Origin: an uncultured SAR86 cluster bacterium
GTDB lineage: Bacteria; Pseudomonadota; Gammaproteobacteria; Magnimaribacterales; TMED112
Direction of reading: 5' to 3'
Length of the DNA stretch: 33,194 bases
Assembly: GCA_902563885.1 (NCBI GenBank)
Contig: CACEYZ010000011.1
Coordinates: forward strand, 1 to 33,194
The position numbers and the translations under genes were made by a program. A model generated the notes under the pieces. The model was not told where the DNA came from and searched no databases. It saw only the letters and a program-made list of their open reading frames with translations. Below are positions 6,637 through 15,332 of the stretch, one piece after another. How positions within the stretch are numbered: position 1 is the stretch's first letter; every line of letters starts with the position of its first letter.

Positions 6637-7605
6637 ATGAGATACTTTTTTTTAACTATTTTATTTCTAGGCCTTTTTGTAGGTGTTCAGATTGTACTCT
6701 ACCAAAACTATGATTCTAATAAGTCTGAAATTGATTTTGATAATGTTTCTAATTCAATTGTAAAACTGGAATCGACTACTACAAGATCTTCAAAAAATTT
6801 TGGTTCAGGAATTATCATTTCACAAGATGGCTATATAGTTACTGCTTACCACTTACTGAGAGGTGCATATAATGTATCAATTGACATATTGGGCGATAAG
6901 TATGATGCAAGTATTATAGGATTTGATGAATACTCTGATATAGCCGTTATAAAGGTAAGCGCTACTGGACTTAAACCTATTCAAATTGAAACTGAATTAG
7001 ACTTGAAGATTGGTGATCAAGTGTACGCAATTGGCAATCCATTTAATGTAGGAATATCTGTATCATCAGGCATACTTAGTGCAACAGGTAGAAATTTTGG
7101 TAACCCTTATCTAGATATTCTTCAAACAGATGCTTCGATAAATAAGGGAAATTCTGGTGGTGCATTGGTAAACTCAAAGGGAAGGCTTGTAGGGATAAAT
7201 ACTTCTATTGCAACATTATCAGGTGGTTCGGATGGTGTAGGCTTTGCGATTCCATCTGACAAAATTTTAAGCATATCTGAGGAAATAATTAAATATGGTG
7301 AGGTAAAAAGAGCATGGATTGGAAGTCTCTCTTTTAGACCTTTTATTTACACAGATAAAGATAATATCCCGCAGAGAGCTTTACTTGTAATTTCAAATGA
7401 GTCAGAAACTGACGAAAATGGCCTCATTAATGGAGATATTATTACTTCAATTAAAGACTCTGAGGCTATTTGGTCAACACTTAAAGCATCAATAAATAGC
7501 ATTACTCCTGGCGATTCTCTTGAACTTGAATTAATAAGAAATGGGCAAAGACAAAGAGTTTTAATTGAAACAACTGAAATACCTGCTAGAGTACTGGCTC
7601 CCTAA
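6637..7605 (+). CDS. degS: DegS/HtrA-family membrane-anchored serine protease with PDZ domain
   Basis: DegS-type proteases sense misfolded outer-membrane proteins through a PDZ domain and cut the anti-sigma factor RseA. The 322-residue protein has a single N-terminal membrane anchor (about 3-21) and a trypsin-like domain with a complete triad: His72 in TAYHLL, Asp101 in YSDIAV and Ser173 in GNSGGAL. One C-terminal PDZ-like region (about 235-315) follows. One anchor plus one PDZ favours DegS/AlgW over DegP/DegQ, and the position beside rplM agrees. Its last 20 bases overlap the end of murA, which converges on it. No sigma-E or rseA gene is in the window. Confidence 0.9.
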   Translation: MRYFFLTILFLGLFVGVQIVLYQNYDSNKSEIDFDNVSNSIVKLESTTTRSSKNFGSGIIISQDGYIVTAYHLLRGAYNVSIDILGDKYDASIIGFDEYSDIAVIKVSATGLKPIQIETELDLKIGDQVYAIGNPFNVGISVSSGILSATGRNFGNPYLDILQTDASINKGNSGGALVNSKGRLVGINTSIATLSGGSDGVGFAIPSDKILSISEEIIKYGEVKRAWIGSLSFRPFIYTDKDNIPQRALLVISNESETDENGLINGDIITSIKDSEAIWSTLKASINSITPGDSLELELIRNGQRQRVLIETTEIPARVLAP

Positions 7606-8848
7606 TGATTTCAGCTCCCAGTTTATTCAATTTTTCTTCAATGCATTCATAGCCCCTATCTATATGGAATATATCATCGATTTGAGTTCGATTTTTACCA
7701 ACTAAACCGGCTAGAACTAAACTAGCAGATGCTCTTAAATCTGATGCCTTAACGACTGACCCTACGAGATTGGGGACTCCAATTATTTTTGCTTTATTTT
7801 TTTCAAGATCTATATTTGCTCCCATTTTCCTTAATTCAATTACATGCTGAAATCTATTTTCAAAAACTGTTTCTTCAATAATTGAACTGCCATGTGATAT
7901 CGAATTCAATGCCATAAATTGAGCCTGCATATCAGTAGGAAATCCTGGAAAAGGTTTCGTACAAATATCCGTAGCCTGCAAGTCAGTTGTTGTCGCATCA
8001 GCCTCAACTGCATTTTTCTCTAGTTTAATTTTTACTCCAGTATCAGAAAGTTTTTGGTGAATAATTTTTATAGTAGAAGGAGATATATTATTTACTTTGA
8101 CATGCCCATTTGTCATTGCGGCTGCAATTAAATATGTTCCTGCTTCGATTCTATCTGAAAGAATTTTCCATTTTTTTCCATTAAGACAATCTGTTCCCTC
8201 GATTTCAATTATCGATTTGCCTGCACCAGAAATTTTAGCTCCACAAGAATTTAAAAAATTTGCTAATTCGCTTACTTCAGGCTCTTTAGCACAATTTCTC
8301 AAGATTGTTTTACCAAGTGTTAATGATGCTGCCATCATTAAATTTTCAGTACCTGTTACTGAAACTTTCGGGAATGTGAAGTCTATTGGGTAAAGTTTTT
8401 GAGCTTTTAGATATATAAATTTTTTATCAGACTCGATTTTAGCACCCATCATTTCTAGTCCTTTTAAATGGAAATCGATTGGCCTTGTTCCAATGTTACA
8501 ACCGCCAGGTTGAGAAATTTTCGCTTTTCCATACTTTGCCAAAAGTGGTCCCATTACAAGGACTGATGCTCTCATAGTTTTAACAAGCTCATATCTAGCC
8601 TCTGGTAAGTTTATATTCGAAGAATTTATCTCTATACCTCCGCTTTCAAGAAAATTAATTTCAGATCCCATAGAGTTAAGTAGTTCGAGCATGGTAGAAA
8701 TATCTTTAAGATGTGGGAGATTCTCAATTTCAATAGTTTTTTCAAGTAGAATTGTTGCTGCAATTATTGGTAGGCCTGCGTTTTTAGCTCCTGAACAGTT
8801 CACATCTCCATGAAGTTGATTTCCTCCCTTAATTATCAATCTTTCCAT
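7586..8848 (-). CDS. murA: UDP-N-acetylglucosamine 1-carboxyvinyltransferase MurA
   Basis: MurA transfers enolpyruvate from PEP to UDP-GlcNAc, the first committed step of peptidoglycan synthesis in the cytoplasm. The 420-residue protein has the substrate-binding Lys22-Asn23 (SGAKNAGLP) and the PEP-reactive cysteine (Cys117 in PGGCNIGTRP), so it should be fosfomycin-sensitive by family knowledge. The later FPTDMQAQFM and RASASLVLAGL segments are family signatures. It lies 2 nt after mlaC on the same strand and converges on degS. In Pseudomonas murA is likewise downstream of the mla genes. Confidence 0.98.
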   Translation of the reverse strand: MERLIIKGGNQLHGDVNCSGAKNAGLPIIAATILLEKTIEIENLPHLKDISTMLELLNSMGSEINFLESGGIEINSSNINLPEARYELVKTMRASVLVMGPLLAKYGKAKISQPGGCNIGTRPIDFHLKGLEMMGAKIESDKKFIYLKAQKLYPIDFTFPKVSVTGTENLMMAASLTLGKTILRNCAKEPEVSELANFLNSCGAKISGAGKSIIEIEGTDCLNGKKWKILSDRIEAGTYLIAAAMTNGHVKVNNISPSTIKIIHQKLSDTGVKIKLEKNAVEADATTTDLQATDICTKPFPGFPTDMQAQFMALNSISHGSSIIEETVFENRFQHVIELRKMGANIDLEKNKAKIIGVPNLVGSVVKASDLRASASLVLAGLVGKNRTQIDDIFHIDRGYECIEEKLNKLGAEIIREPVL

Positions 8849-8850
8849 TT

Positions 8851-9459
8851 TTAATCAATATAAAGAGGTTTCCAAGTTTCGATTGCTTTATCTAAATCAT
8901 AGTTTTCATTTTTCAAATTATCTTGAAATTGATTTCTGAAAGTAAGCCCAAGATTAATCCCATCAATGATGATATTTATAATTTTTAGCTCACCTTGTTT
9001 ATTTTTGTAGAGAGTAAATTTTGCTTTAAAAGAATCTGAAGCAGAAAAAAAGTTTATTTCTACCTCAAGTGTTTTATTTTTATTTTCCTTTATTTTTCTA
9101 CTTGTTTCTAATTCATAGTCTTCAAACTCCAAAAGTGCTGTGATATAGGTATCAAGTAAGAGCTTTTTTGTTCTAGTTTGAAAAAGTAGAATTTGTTCTT
9201 CAGTAGCAGTTTTATAGGCTTTACTTAATATAAGCCTTGATACTAGACCAACATCAACCATTGGTTCCCATATATTTTTTAATTTATCTTTAAATTCATC
9301 AGGTTTTTCATCATATTTTGAACCTTCGGTCTTAATAATTGTCAAAAAGTAAACTGCATTTTCATTAATGAAATTGAATGCATTTTCTTTTTCATTCGAT
9401 ACTAAAGGTTGGGATAGAGAAAAAATGATAAATATTTTTGTTAAAAAAAGTCGTATCAT
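8851..9459 (-). CDS. mlaC: MlaC-like periplasmic phospholipid-binding protein
   Basis: MlaC shuttles phospholipid between the outer-membrane MlaA complex and the inner-membrane MlaFEDB transporter. The 202-residue protein has an N-terminal signal peptide (about 1-21), a helical first half, the FQTRTKKLLLDTYITALLEFEDYE region typical of the family, and a C-terminal sheet ending in GINLGLTFRNQFQ. The overall pattern fits MlaC, although the sequence is divergent. mlaF, mlaE and mlaD, which in Pseudomonas lie between mlaC and kdsD, are absent here. A TATAAT hexamer ends 6 nt before the ATG, so translation may be leaderless. Confidence 0.85.
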   Translation of the reverse strand: MIRLFLTKIFIIFSLSQPLVSNEKENAFNFINENAVYFLTIIKTEGSKYDEKPDEFKDKLKNIWEPMVDVGLVSRLILSKAYKTATEEQILLFQTRTKKLLLDTYITALLEFEDYELETSRKIKENKNKTLEVEINFFSASDSFKAKFTLYKNKQGELKIINIIIDGINLGLTFRNQFQDNLKNENYDLDKAIETWKPLYID

Positions 9460-9465
9460 GTGTAG

Positions 9466-9473
9466 ATTATAAA
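9466..9473. promoter_or_regulatory. Overlapping divergent -10 elements for mlaC and kdsD
   Basis: Only 19 bp separate the two start codons. On the minus strand TATAAT (9466-9471) sits 6 nt before the mlaC ATG; on the plus strand TATAAA (9468-9473) sits 5 nt before the kdsD ATG. Both transcripts would begin at or beside their start codons, with each -35 inside the opposing gene. No clear -35 was identified. Confidence 0.4.
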
Positions 9474-9478
9474 TTGAA

Positions 9479-10447
9479 ATGAAAAAAAATATTTTCCAAA
9501 AAGAAGCAAAAAAGGCTTTTTTAATTGAATTAAACGAGCTTAAAGCCTTTTATTCGTCAAAAGATTTCAATGTCGGTGATTTATGTCATGAAATTTTAAA
9601 TTGTAAAGGCAAGGTTTTTCTCACTGGAGTAGGCAAATCTGGCCATATCGCAAATAAAATATCAGCAACCTTTTCAAGCACTGGAACCTCATCTTTTTTT
9701 ATACATCCTGCGGAGGCCTTACATGGTGATATGGGTATGATAGAAAAGAATGATTGTTTAATTGTTTTATCGAAATCAGGTGAAAGTAAAGAGATCATAG
9801 ACCTTATACCAGCGATTAAAGCCAAAAAAATATCGCTTTTCTCAATTACAGAAAATGAAAATTCTTCAATAGCAAAAGAATCTAAAGTTCATGTGAAGGT
9901 GAAAGTTTCAAAAGAAGCTTGTCCTAATGATCTTGCCCCAACGGCAAGCACCACAGTAATGCTTGCTCTAGGAGATTCAATTGCAGTTTCGTTGCTCAAA
10001 GCAAAGGGGTTTTCATCAAAAGATTTTGCTAGATCTCATCCTGGAGGCAAACTTGGCAAGAAACTTACACTTAAAGTCACTGATTTAATGATTCCAATAA
10101 AGAGTGCAGCAGTTGTAAATGATAAAGCCCTAATAAAGGATGTGATTGTAAGAATATCTGAAAAAAAACAGGGCTTTGCTCTTATACAAAACACTAAAAA
10201 GAAAATAGTTGGTATATTCTCAGATGGAGATTTAAGAAGGCAATTACAAAAAAATATTGATATCAACAATGTCCAAGTTTGTAAAGTAATGACTAGAAAA
10301 TTTAAATCCATTGAATCAGAGAAATTAGTAGTTGATGCAGCGAAATTCATGAAAAAGAATAAGGTCTATTATTTAGCTGTAAATCGGAAAAATAAGATTC
10401 AAGGATTCATTACCATGCATGAAATCTTGGAAGCAAATGTTTTATAG
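9479..10447 (+). CDS. kdsD: Arabinose-5-phosphate isomerase KdsD
   Basis: KdsD converts ribulose-5-phosphate to arabinose-5-phosphate, the first step to KDO of lipopolysaccharide. The SIS domain (about 35-180) carries GVGKSGHIANK, HPAEALHGDMGM and the SKSGESKEI phosphate loop. Two CBS domains follow (about 205-320). 322 residues is the full family length. It opens the plus-strand cluster kdsD-lptA-lptB-mgtE. In E. coli and Pseudomonas kdsC and lptC come between kdsD and lptA; here lptA overlaps the kdsD end directly. Confidence 0.96.
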   Translation: MKKNIFQKEAKKAFLIELNELKAFYSSKDFNVGDLCHEILNCKGKVFLTGVGKSGHIANKISATFSSTGTSSFFIHPAEALHGDMGMIEKNDCLIVLSKSGESKEIIDLIPAIKAKKISLFSITENENSSIAKESKVHVKVKVSKEACPNDLAPTASTTVMLALGDSIAVSLLKAKGFSSKDFARSHPGGKLGKKLTLKVTDLMIPIKSAAVVNDKALIKDVIVRISEKKQGFALIQNTKKKIVGIFSDGDLRRQLQKNIDINNVQVCKVMTRKFKSIESEKLVVDAAKFMKKNKVYYLAVNRKNKIQGFITMHEILEANVL

Positions 10448-10823
10448 AAGTTTTCTTTTATTCCTTTTATTCCTTTTGGCTTCTAAAGCTTTTTCAAATG
10501 AATATGAGATTCAAGCTGAGGTGGTTGAAATCGACACAGAAAAAAACCTTATAAAGTATTTAGAGAAAGTGACTTTTAACTCTAATGAAATTTCATTCAA
10601 AGCAAATAAATTAATTGTTAATCAAAACAATGAGCAAATTGAGGCTTCAGGATCGCCAATAGAGCTTAGTTTTAGAGAGAATGGTGAAAAGATAAATGGT
10701 CAAGCCAATAAATTACAAATAATTCAAAACACTTTATTCCTGAGAGATAATGTAATTATCTTTAGGCAAGGCAATGAAATTAAAACACAAGAAGTGAAAA
10801 TTATTCTTAGAGAAAATGATTAA
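10437..10823 (+). CDS. lptA: LptA/OstA-like periplasmic LPS-transport protein (short)
   Basis: LptA forms the periplasmic bridge that carries lipopolysaccharide from LptC to LptD. The 128-residue product has a signal peptide (about 1-20), then repeating beta strands of the OstA jellyroll: an EIDTEKNLIKYLEKVTF pattern, FKANKLIVN, and a final FRQGNEIKTQEVKIIL. I place the start at ATG 10437, preceded by GGAAG, rather than ATG 10419, because it puts the signal peptide at the very N-terminus. It overlaps kdsD by 11 nt and lptB by 8 nt. E. coli LptA is about 185 residues, so this is compact. LptC is the alternative family, but the OstA-like repeats and the adjacent lptB favour LptA. Confidence 0.82.
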   Translation: MFYRSFLLFLLFLLASKAFSNEYEIQAEVVEIDTEKNLIKYLEKVTFNSNEISFKANKLIVNQNNEQIEASGSPIELSFRENGEKINGQANKLQIIQNTLFLRDNVIIFRQGNEIKTQEVKIILREND

Positions 10824-11526
10824 AGTAAAAAATATTACAAAGAAAATTTCCTCGAAAATGCTTTTAAAATTTATAAGCTTTGAGTTAAAACCCAATAAGA
10901 TCACGGGTCTGCTTGGAGCAAATGGAGCTGGTAAAACTACGTTATTTAGATCGGTTGCTGGACTTTCATCGATTGATACAGGAGAAATTTTTCTTGGCAA
11001 AAAGGAGGTATCTAGGGATGATATTGAGAAGCGATCTCTACAAGGTCTTAAATATGTACCACAAGAGGATTCTTTATTTGAGGAGTTGAGTCTCTTAGAA
11101 AACTTAACTGCTGCAATCGAGCTGCAATTTAAAAAAATACAGAATAAACACATAGAAAAAATTGATTTTTATCTTGAAAAGATGAAGTTACAAAATAAAG
11201 CTAACATTAAGGCTAAATTCCTATCAGGAGGAGAGAAGAGAAAAACAGAAATTCTTAGAGCTATTCTTTTAGATGCTAAATGTATTCTTCTTGATGAGCC
11301 TTTTGCAGGTGTAGATCCAATTTCAGTTGAAGAGATAATAAAAATATTAAAGGACTTAAAAGAAAACCTTACAATTTTTATTAGTGATCATAATTTTCGT
11401 GATGTTATGAAAGTTTGTGATGAGATAATTCTAATGAATCAAGGGGAAATCCTACTTAATGGGCCTCCAGAGACCGTTCAAAATGACCGACTTGCCCAAA
11501 AGTTATATTTTGGCGAAATAAATTAA
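10816..11526 (+). CDS. lptB: LPS-export ABC transporter ATP-binding protein LptB
   Basis: LptB powers extraction of lipopolysaccharide from the inner membrane together with LptF and LptG. The 236-residue ATPase has Walker A GANGAGKTT (34-42), Q-loop (PQEDSLF), signature LSGGEKRK (136-143), Walker B CILLDEP and switch histidine in SDHNF. PQEDSLFEELSLLENL and EPFAGVDPISVEEI are typical of LptB rather than other ABC proteins. It overlaps lptA by 8 nt. LptF and LptG are not in the window. Confidence 0.95.
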   Translation: MIKVKNITKKISSKMLLKFISFELKPNKITGLLGANGAGKTTLFRSVAGLSSIDTGEIFLGKKEVSRDDIEKRSLQGLKYVPQEDSLFEELSLLENLTAAIELQFKKIQNKHIEKIDFYLEKMKLQNKANIKAKFLSGGEKRKTEILRAILLDAKCILLDEPFAGVDPISVEEIIKILKDLKENLTIFISDHNFRDVMKVCDEIILMNQGEILLNGPPETVQNDRLAQKLYFGEIN

Positions 11527-11550
11527 AAATTAATAAAGTAAAATAATTTG

Positions 11551-12894
11551 ATGGCAGAAAAAATTTCGTCTTCTAAATATGAATTGATTCAAGATACGAT
11601 AGCAAACCCTGAATTTAAATCAAAACTCAGTAATATTTTGAAAGAAATGTCAGCAAATGATCTTGCATCTTTAATTCAGAACTCGCCTCCTCAAGAAAGA
11701 AAAATAATATGGGATTCAATTGAGCTTGAATATGAAGGTGAAGTTCTTGGAGAGCTTGATGAACAGCTTAGAGATGAATTGCTGAAAGAAATGGAGCCTG
11801 AAGAAATTTCATTAGCAATTAGTGATCTAGAAGTTGATGATTTAGTAGATATTTTGCAAGCACTTCCAGAAAAAATTACTAATGATGTTCTTGCCTTAAT
11901 GAATTCCAGAGATAGAGGAAGAATTGAGAATGTAATTGATTTTCCGGAAGAATCAGCAGGCGGATTAATGAATACTGATGTCATTACGGTAAGGGCTGAA
12001 AATACCATTGAGCTTGTCTCAAGGTATCTGAGATTTTTAAAAAATTTGCCTCAAAATACTGATGATATTTATGTTGTAACAAAAAACGATGAATATTTAG
12101 GTATTCTACCTATAACAAAAATCTTAACATCTGATCAAAATATGACTGTAAGAGAGGTTATGGATACAGAATTTGAACCAATAAGTTCTGAGCTTAATGA
12201 GGTAGACGTTTATGATTTATTTAAGGCAAAAGATTTATTTTCAGCACCAGTAGTTAATGATAAAAATCAGCTTCTTGGTCGAATTACCGTGGATGATATT
12301 ATCGAAATTGGTGCAGATGAAGTTCAAGAGGATTTTAGAGCACTTGCACAAATCGAAGAAGATATTTTTTCATCTCCCAAAAAAACAATAAAAAATAGAA
12401 TTTTTTGGCTTTCTATCAATCTTTTAACTGCAATTATAGCTTCAGCTTCAATTAGTCTATTTGCAGATGTTTTCGAAAAAGTTATATATGCTGCAGTTCT
12501 CATGCCAATTGTCGCAAGTATGGGGGGAATAGCGGCAACACAAACACTTGGTATTTATATAAGAGCAGAAGCAATGAGAAAATTAAACAGGAAAAATTTT
12601 AGGTATTTATTTAGAAGAGAATTTATCGTTTCAATAGTAAATGGAATCTTTTTTTCAATTTTCATTTTCGGAATTACGTTCTTTTGGTTCTCCGATTACA
12701 ATCTTGCGATAGCAATATCCATTGCAATGATTTTAAATTTAATTATGGCAGCTGTTGGTGGTTTTATTTTGCCTTACATCCTTAGAAAAATTGGATATGA
12801 CCCCGCGATTTCTGGAGGTGTAATTATCACTACAATTACAGATTTAGTTGGATTTGTTACTTTTCTTGGAATAGTAAGTTTCCTAGTTGTTTAA
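11551..12894 (+). CDS. mgtE: Magnesium transporter MgtE
   Basis: MgtE is a dimeric Mg2+ channel gated by cytoplasmic Mg2+. The protein (447 residues from the ATG at 11551; a TTG lies one codon earlier) shows the N domain of acidic helical repeats, including ELDEQLRDELLKEMEPEEIS. Two CBS domains follow (roughly 130-255, with ESAGGLMNTDVITV), then five hydrophobic segments with the pore-region MPIVASMGGIAATQTLGIYIRA. Length is normal. The start is 24 bp after lptB, likely the same transcript. Its 3' end overlaps the yhdP end by 12 nt in convergent orientation. Confidence 0.95.
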   Translation: MAEKISSSKYELIQDTIANPEFKSKLSNILKEMSANDLASLIQNSPPQERKIIWDSIELEYEGEVLGELDEQLRDELLKEMEPEEISLAISDLEVDDLVDILQALPEKITNDVLALMNSRDRGRIENVIDFPEESAGGLMNTDVITVRAENTIELVSRYLRFLKNLPQNTDDIYVVTKNDEYLGILPITKILTSDQNMTVREVMDTEFEPISSELNEVDVYDLFKAKDLFSAPVVNDKNQLLGRITVDDIIEIGADEVQEDFRALAQIEEDIFSSPKKTIKNRIFWLSINLLTAIIASASISLFADVFEKVIYAAVLMPIVASMGGIAATQTLGIYIRAEAMRKLNRKNFRYLFRREFIVSIVNGIFFSIFIFGITFFWFSDYNLAIAISIAMILNLIMAAVGGFILPYILRKIGYDPAISGGVIITTITDLVGFVTFLGIVSFLVV

Positions 12895-14892
12895 AACTTC
12901 TAAATTATTATTATTTCCTTTGATTTTATAGCTTGTTTTAGTTATTTCATTGATATTATCATCTAAAATTCCGGTAACAAGTGCTGCTCCTGCAGCAGCA
13001 GGTATACCTCCAAATATTGCCACATACCATGGAAGGGCCTGAGAAATTTTAGTTGTGAAATCTAAATTTAAATCATATGTATCATACAAAAGAGAATTAG
13101 TTGCTATAGTCCCATTAATATCTGCCTTTGCAGGACCAAAATCTAACTCTAAATTATTTATATTTATAAGATTATTTCCCTGAATGAACATTTCTCCATC
13201 TAGCCTATCAACATAAAATGAATCTCTTTCATATTTATCGAAATTTAAGTTTAAGAAACTCGAAAAGCTTGTTCTCAAATCAATCAATGAAAGCACCCTC
13301 AAAGCATCGAAATCAAAAGAAGCATCAGAGTATTTAATATCTTCTCCATCAACCAAAAAATTACCAAATAATTCAATGCTATTTGAGGAAATATTTGCAG
13401 AGATATTTTTGGTTTCAATAGAAAATTTTTCAAAAGTTAAATTTGGAAAATTTTCCTGTATATATTTAGAGTTGTTAACAAAAAACTTAGTATTTAAGTT
13501 ATTAACAGATAGATTTGATAAATCGAAATTAAATCTTGACGGATATTCCTGTTCAAATGCAAATAAATTTGAATCAATTTGACTTATTTCAAATAGATAA
13601 TTATCAGCAAAGATATTTAAGTTCTTAGAAAATAAAAACCTTAGTTGCAAAAGATCAGAATTAATAAAAACCTGATTATCAAAAAAATTAATATGATAAC
13701 CTGCACCTATTTTTGGCTTTAAAGAACCATTGATTGCACTCACTGAACCCTTGTCATCAAAAGATATTGAGAAAGGATCTTTAAAATCATCTAAAAAACT
13801 TACTTTAAAAACTTCTTCTACAAATGAGTAGTCTAGATAAAGATTTTCACTTTCAGTTAGGGGAAGAAAGCCACTAGCAACAGCATCAACCTTAAAATTA
13901 TCTATATTCATTTCTAAACTATTAATATCAAAATTTCTTGGAAGAAATGGAATTTTTGGATTTGAAAGCAAAATTTTTCCACTTAAAGATCTATTTTCAT
14001 TCAATAGAGTGAAAGAAAAAATAGATTTTACATCTTCAGAAAATATGTTGCTTTGCCTAAAAAAATCATTTGTAGCTAGATTAGATGGGGCCCAATAATA
14101 TATGTCTCTACTGTCTCCAAGGGTAAGTACATTTAATATTAATGCTTTATCAAAATTTATATTAAAAAATTGTTGAGAATTTGCATTTTCAGCATTCAGA
14201 AAGGAGGGAAGTATTTTAAATTTATCTTTAAAATCAAATGAAAGCAGTCCTCTTAAATCACTAAGAACTCTCTCTTCTTGATATATATCCAAGTTAAACA
14301 GCGCTATATTGGAATCGATTAAAAGTTTTAACTTTTCATTTTCATAAGAAGCAATTCCACTAAAGCCAGAAATATTTTTAAGTGCATTATCAAGAGAAAT
14401 GCTCGACTCTTTGAATACAAAACCAAACCTTCTACCCTCTGTTCTAAAATTAGCAATATTAAGACTGTCAATATTTGCTTTTCCCAACGATGCCCTTTTT
14501 ATGCTTCCCTCTTTTACAAAAAAATTAATGATATTTCTTCTCTCATTAGAGGGGTTTACTCTGATTGATGCTTCATCAATAAATAAAAAATCAATGTAAA
14601 CTTCTTTAGATAGAAAAGAATTTAGAAGGTTAAGTTTTAAAAATAGATTCTGCCCCTCTACTTTTATATCTCCATCATAATTAAAATTTTCAAGATTTAT
14701 ATCAATGCCTTTTAAACTTTGCCTAAAAGAAATACCTTCATAAGAAAGCTTACCTGCAAAAATTTTATTTATAAAAAATGAGTTTATATTTGAAAAATTT
14801 AATGAAATGCCAAAAAGATGAAAGCCTAGCAGAAATACTGCAAGCAAATAAAGGAAAATCCTTAAAATTCCAATTAAATGTTTTTTAACCAT
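12883..14892 (-). CDS. yhdP: YhdP-type AsmA-like envelope lipid-transport protein (short form)
   Basis: YhdP is an AsmA-like bridge protein implicated in phospholipid movement to the outer membrane. One N-terminal membrane anchor (about 7-28) is followed by a long beta-rich, Asn/Phe-rich periplasmic region. The C-terminus has the YhdP-type segment LPWYVAIFGGIPAAAGAALV and a final TSYKIKG strand. ATG 14892 is chosen over TTG 14925. The 669 residues are about half the E. coli length (about 1266), so many repeats are missing. The position after mreBCD supports YhdP over TamB; maf and rng, which usually lie between, are absent. It overlaps mreD by 19 nt. Confidence 0.8.
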   Translation of the reverse strand: MVKKHLIGILRIFLYLLAVFLLGFHLFGISLNFSNINSFFINKIFAGKLSYEGISFRQSLKGIDINLENFNYDGDIKVEGQNLFLKLNLLNSFLSKEVYIDFLFIDEASIRVNPSNERRNIINFFVKEGSIKRASLGKANIDSLNIANFRTEGRRFGFVFKESSISLDNALKNISGFSGIASYENEKLKLLIDSNIALFNLDIYQEERVLSDLRGLLSFDFKDKFKILPSFLNAENANSQQFFNINFDKALILNVLTLGDSRDIYYWAPSNLATNDFFRQSNIFSEDVKSIFSFTLLNENRSLSGKILLSNPKIPFLPRNFDINSLEMNIDNFKVDAVASGFLPLTESENLYLDYSFVEEVFKVSFLDDFKDPFSISFDDKGSVSAINGSLKPKIGAGYHINFFDNQVFINSDLLQLRFLFSKNLNIFADNYLFEISQIDSNLFAFEQEYPSRFNFDLSNLSVNNLNTKFFVNNSKYIQENFPNLTFEKFSIETKNISANISSNSIELFGNFLVDGEDIKYSDASFDFDALRVLSLIDLRTSFSSFLNLNFDKYERDSFYVDRLDGEMFIQGNNLININNLELDFGPAKADINGTIATNSLLYDTYDLNLDFTTKISQALPWYVAIFGGIPAAAGAALVTGILDDNINEITKTSYKIKGNNNNLEVLNN

Positions 14893-15332
14893 TTTTTTCT
14901 TTGGTTGAGGAAAATTAATATCCAAACAAATGCATTAATAAATGGATTCACTAAAAATCTAAGCTCATTTTCAATCGAATAAGTATTAACAGTACTTAAT
15001 AGCAAGTTTAGAAAATAACTTACCAATAAAATTAGTGTTACTTGCTCAACTAAAGATTTCTGAATCCAATTTATCTTTGAGAATTTTAAAAATATTCCAA
15101 TAATAAAAAAAGTTAAAGTATACGGAATTGAAAGATCACTAAAGAAAAGATCAATTAAAAACCCTTTAAAAACAAAATAATAAATTCCAGGGGGCTCTTT
15201 GAGAATTACAATTGCCAATAATGATTGAATTAAAAAAAGATCCGGTGCCCATTTCCATAAATTAAAGCTTAGCAGTAAATAATTTATAACTATAACTAGC
15301 AAAAGCCGAAAAATTCTAAAGATATCAGTCAT
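14874..15332 (-). CDS. mreD: Rod-shape-determining protein MreD
   Basis: MreD is an inner-membrane partner of MreC in the elongasome. The 152-residue protein is nearly all hydrophobic, with five or so membrane segments, and contains PDLFLIQSLLAIVILKEPPG and the FKGFLIDLFFSDLSIPYTLTFF stretch typical of the family (GxxxGLxxDxxxxxxxG region). Length is normal. It overlaps mreC by 8 nt. The assignment rests on hydrophobicity, the central motif and its position. Confidence 0.93.
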   Translation of the reverse strand: MTDIFRIFRLLLVIVINYLLLSFNLWKWAPDLFLIQSLLAIVILKEPPGIYYFVFKGFLIDLFFSDLSIPYTLTFFIIGIFLKFSKINWIQKSLVEQVTLILLVSYFLNLLLSTVNTYSIENELRFLVNPFINAFVWILIFLNQRKKWLKNI

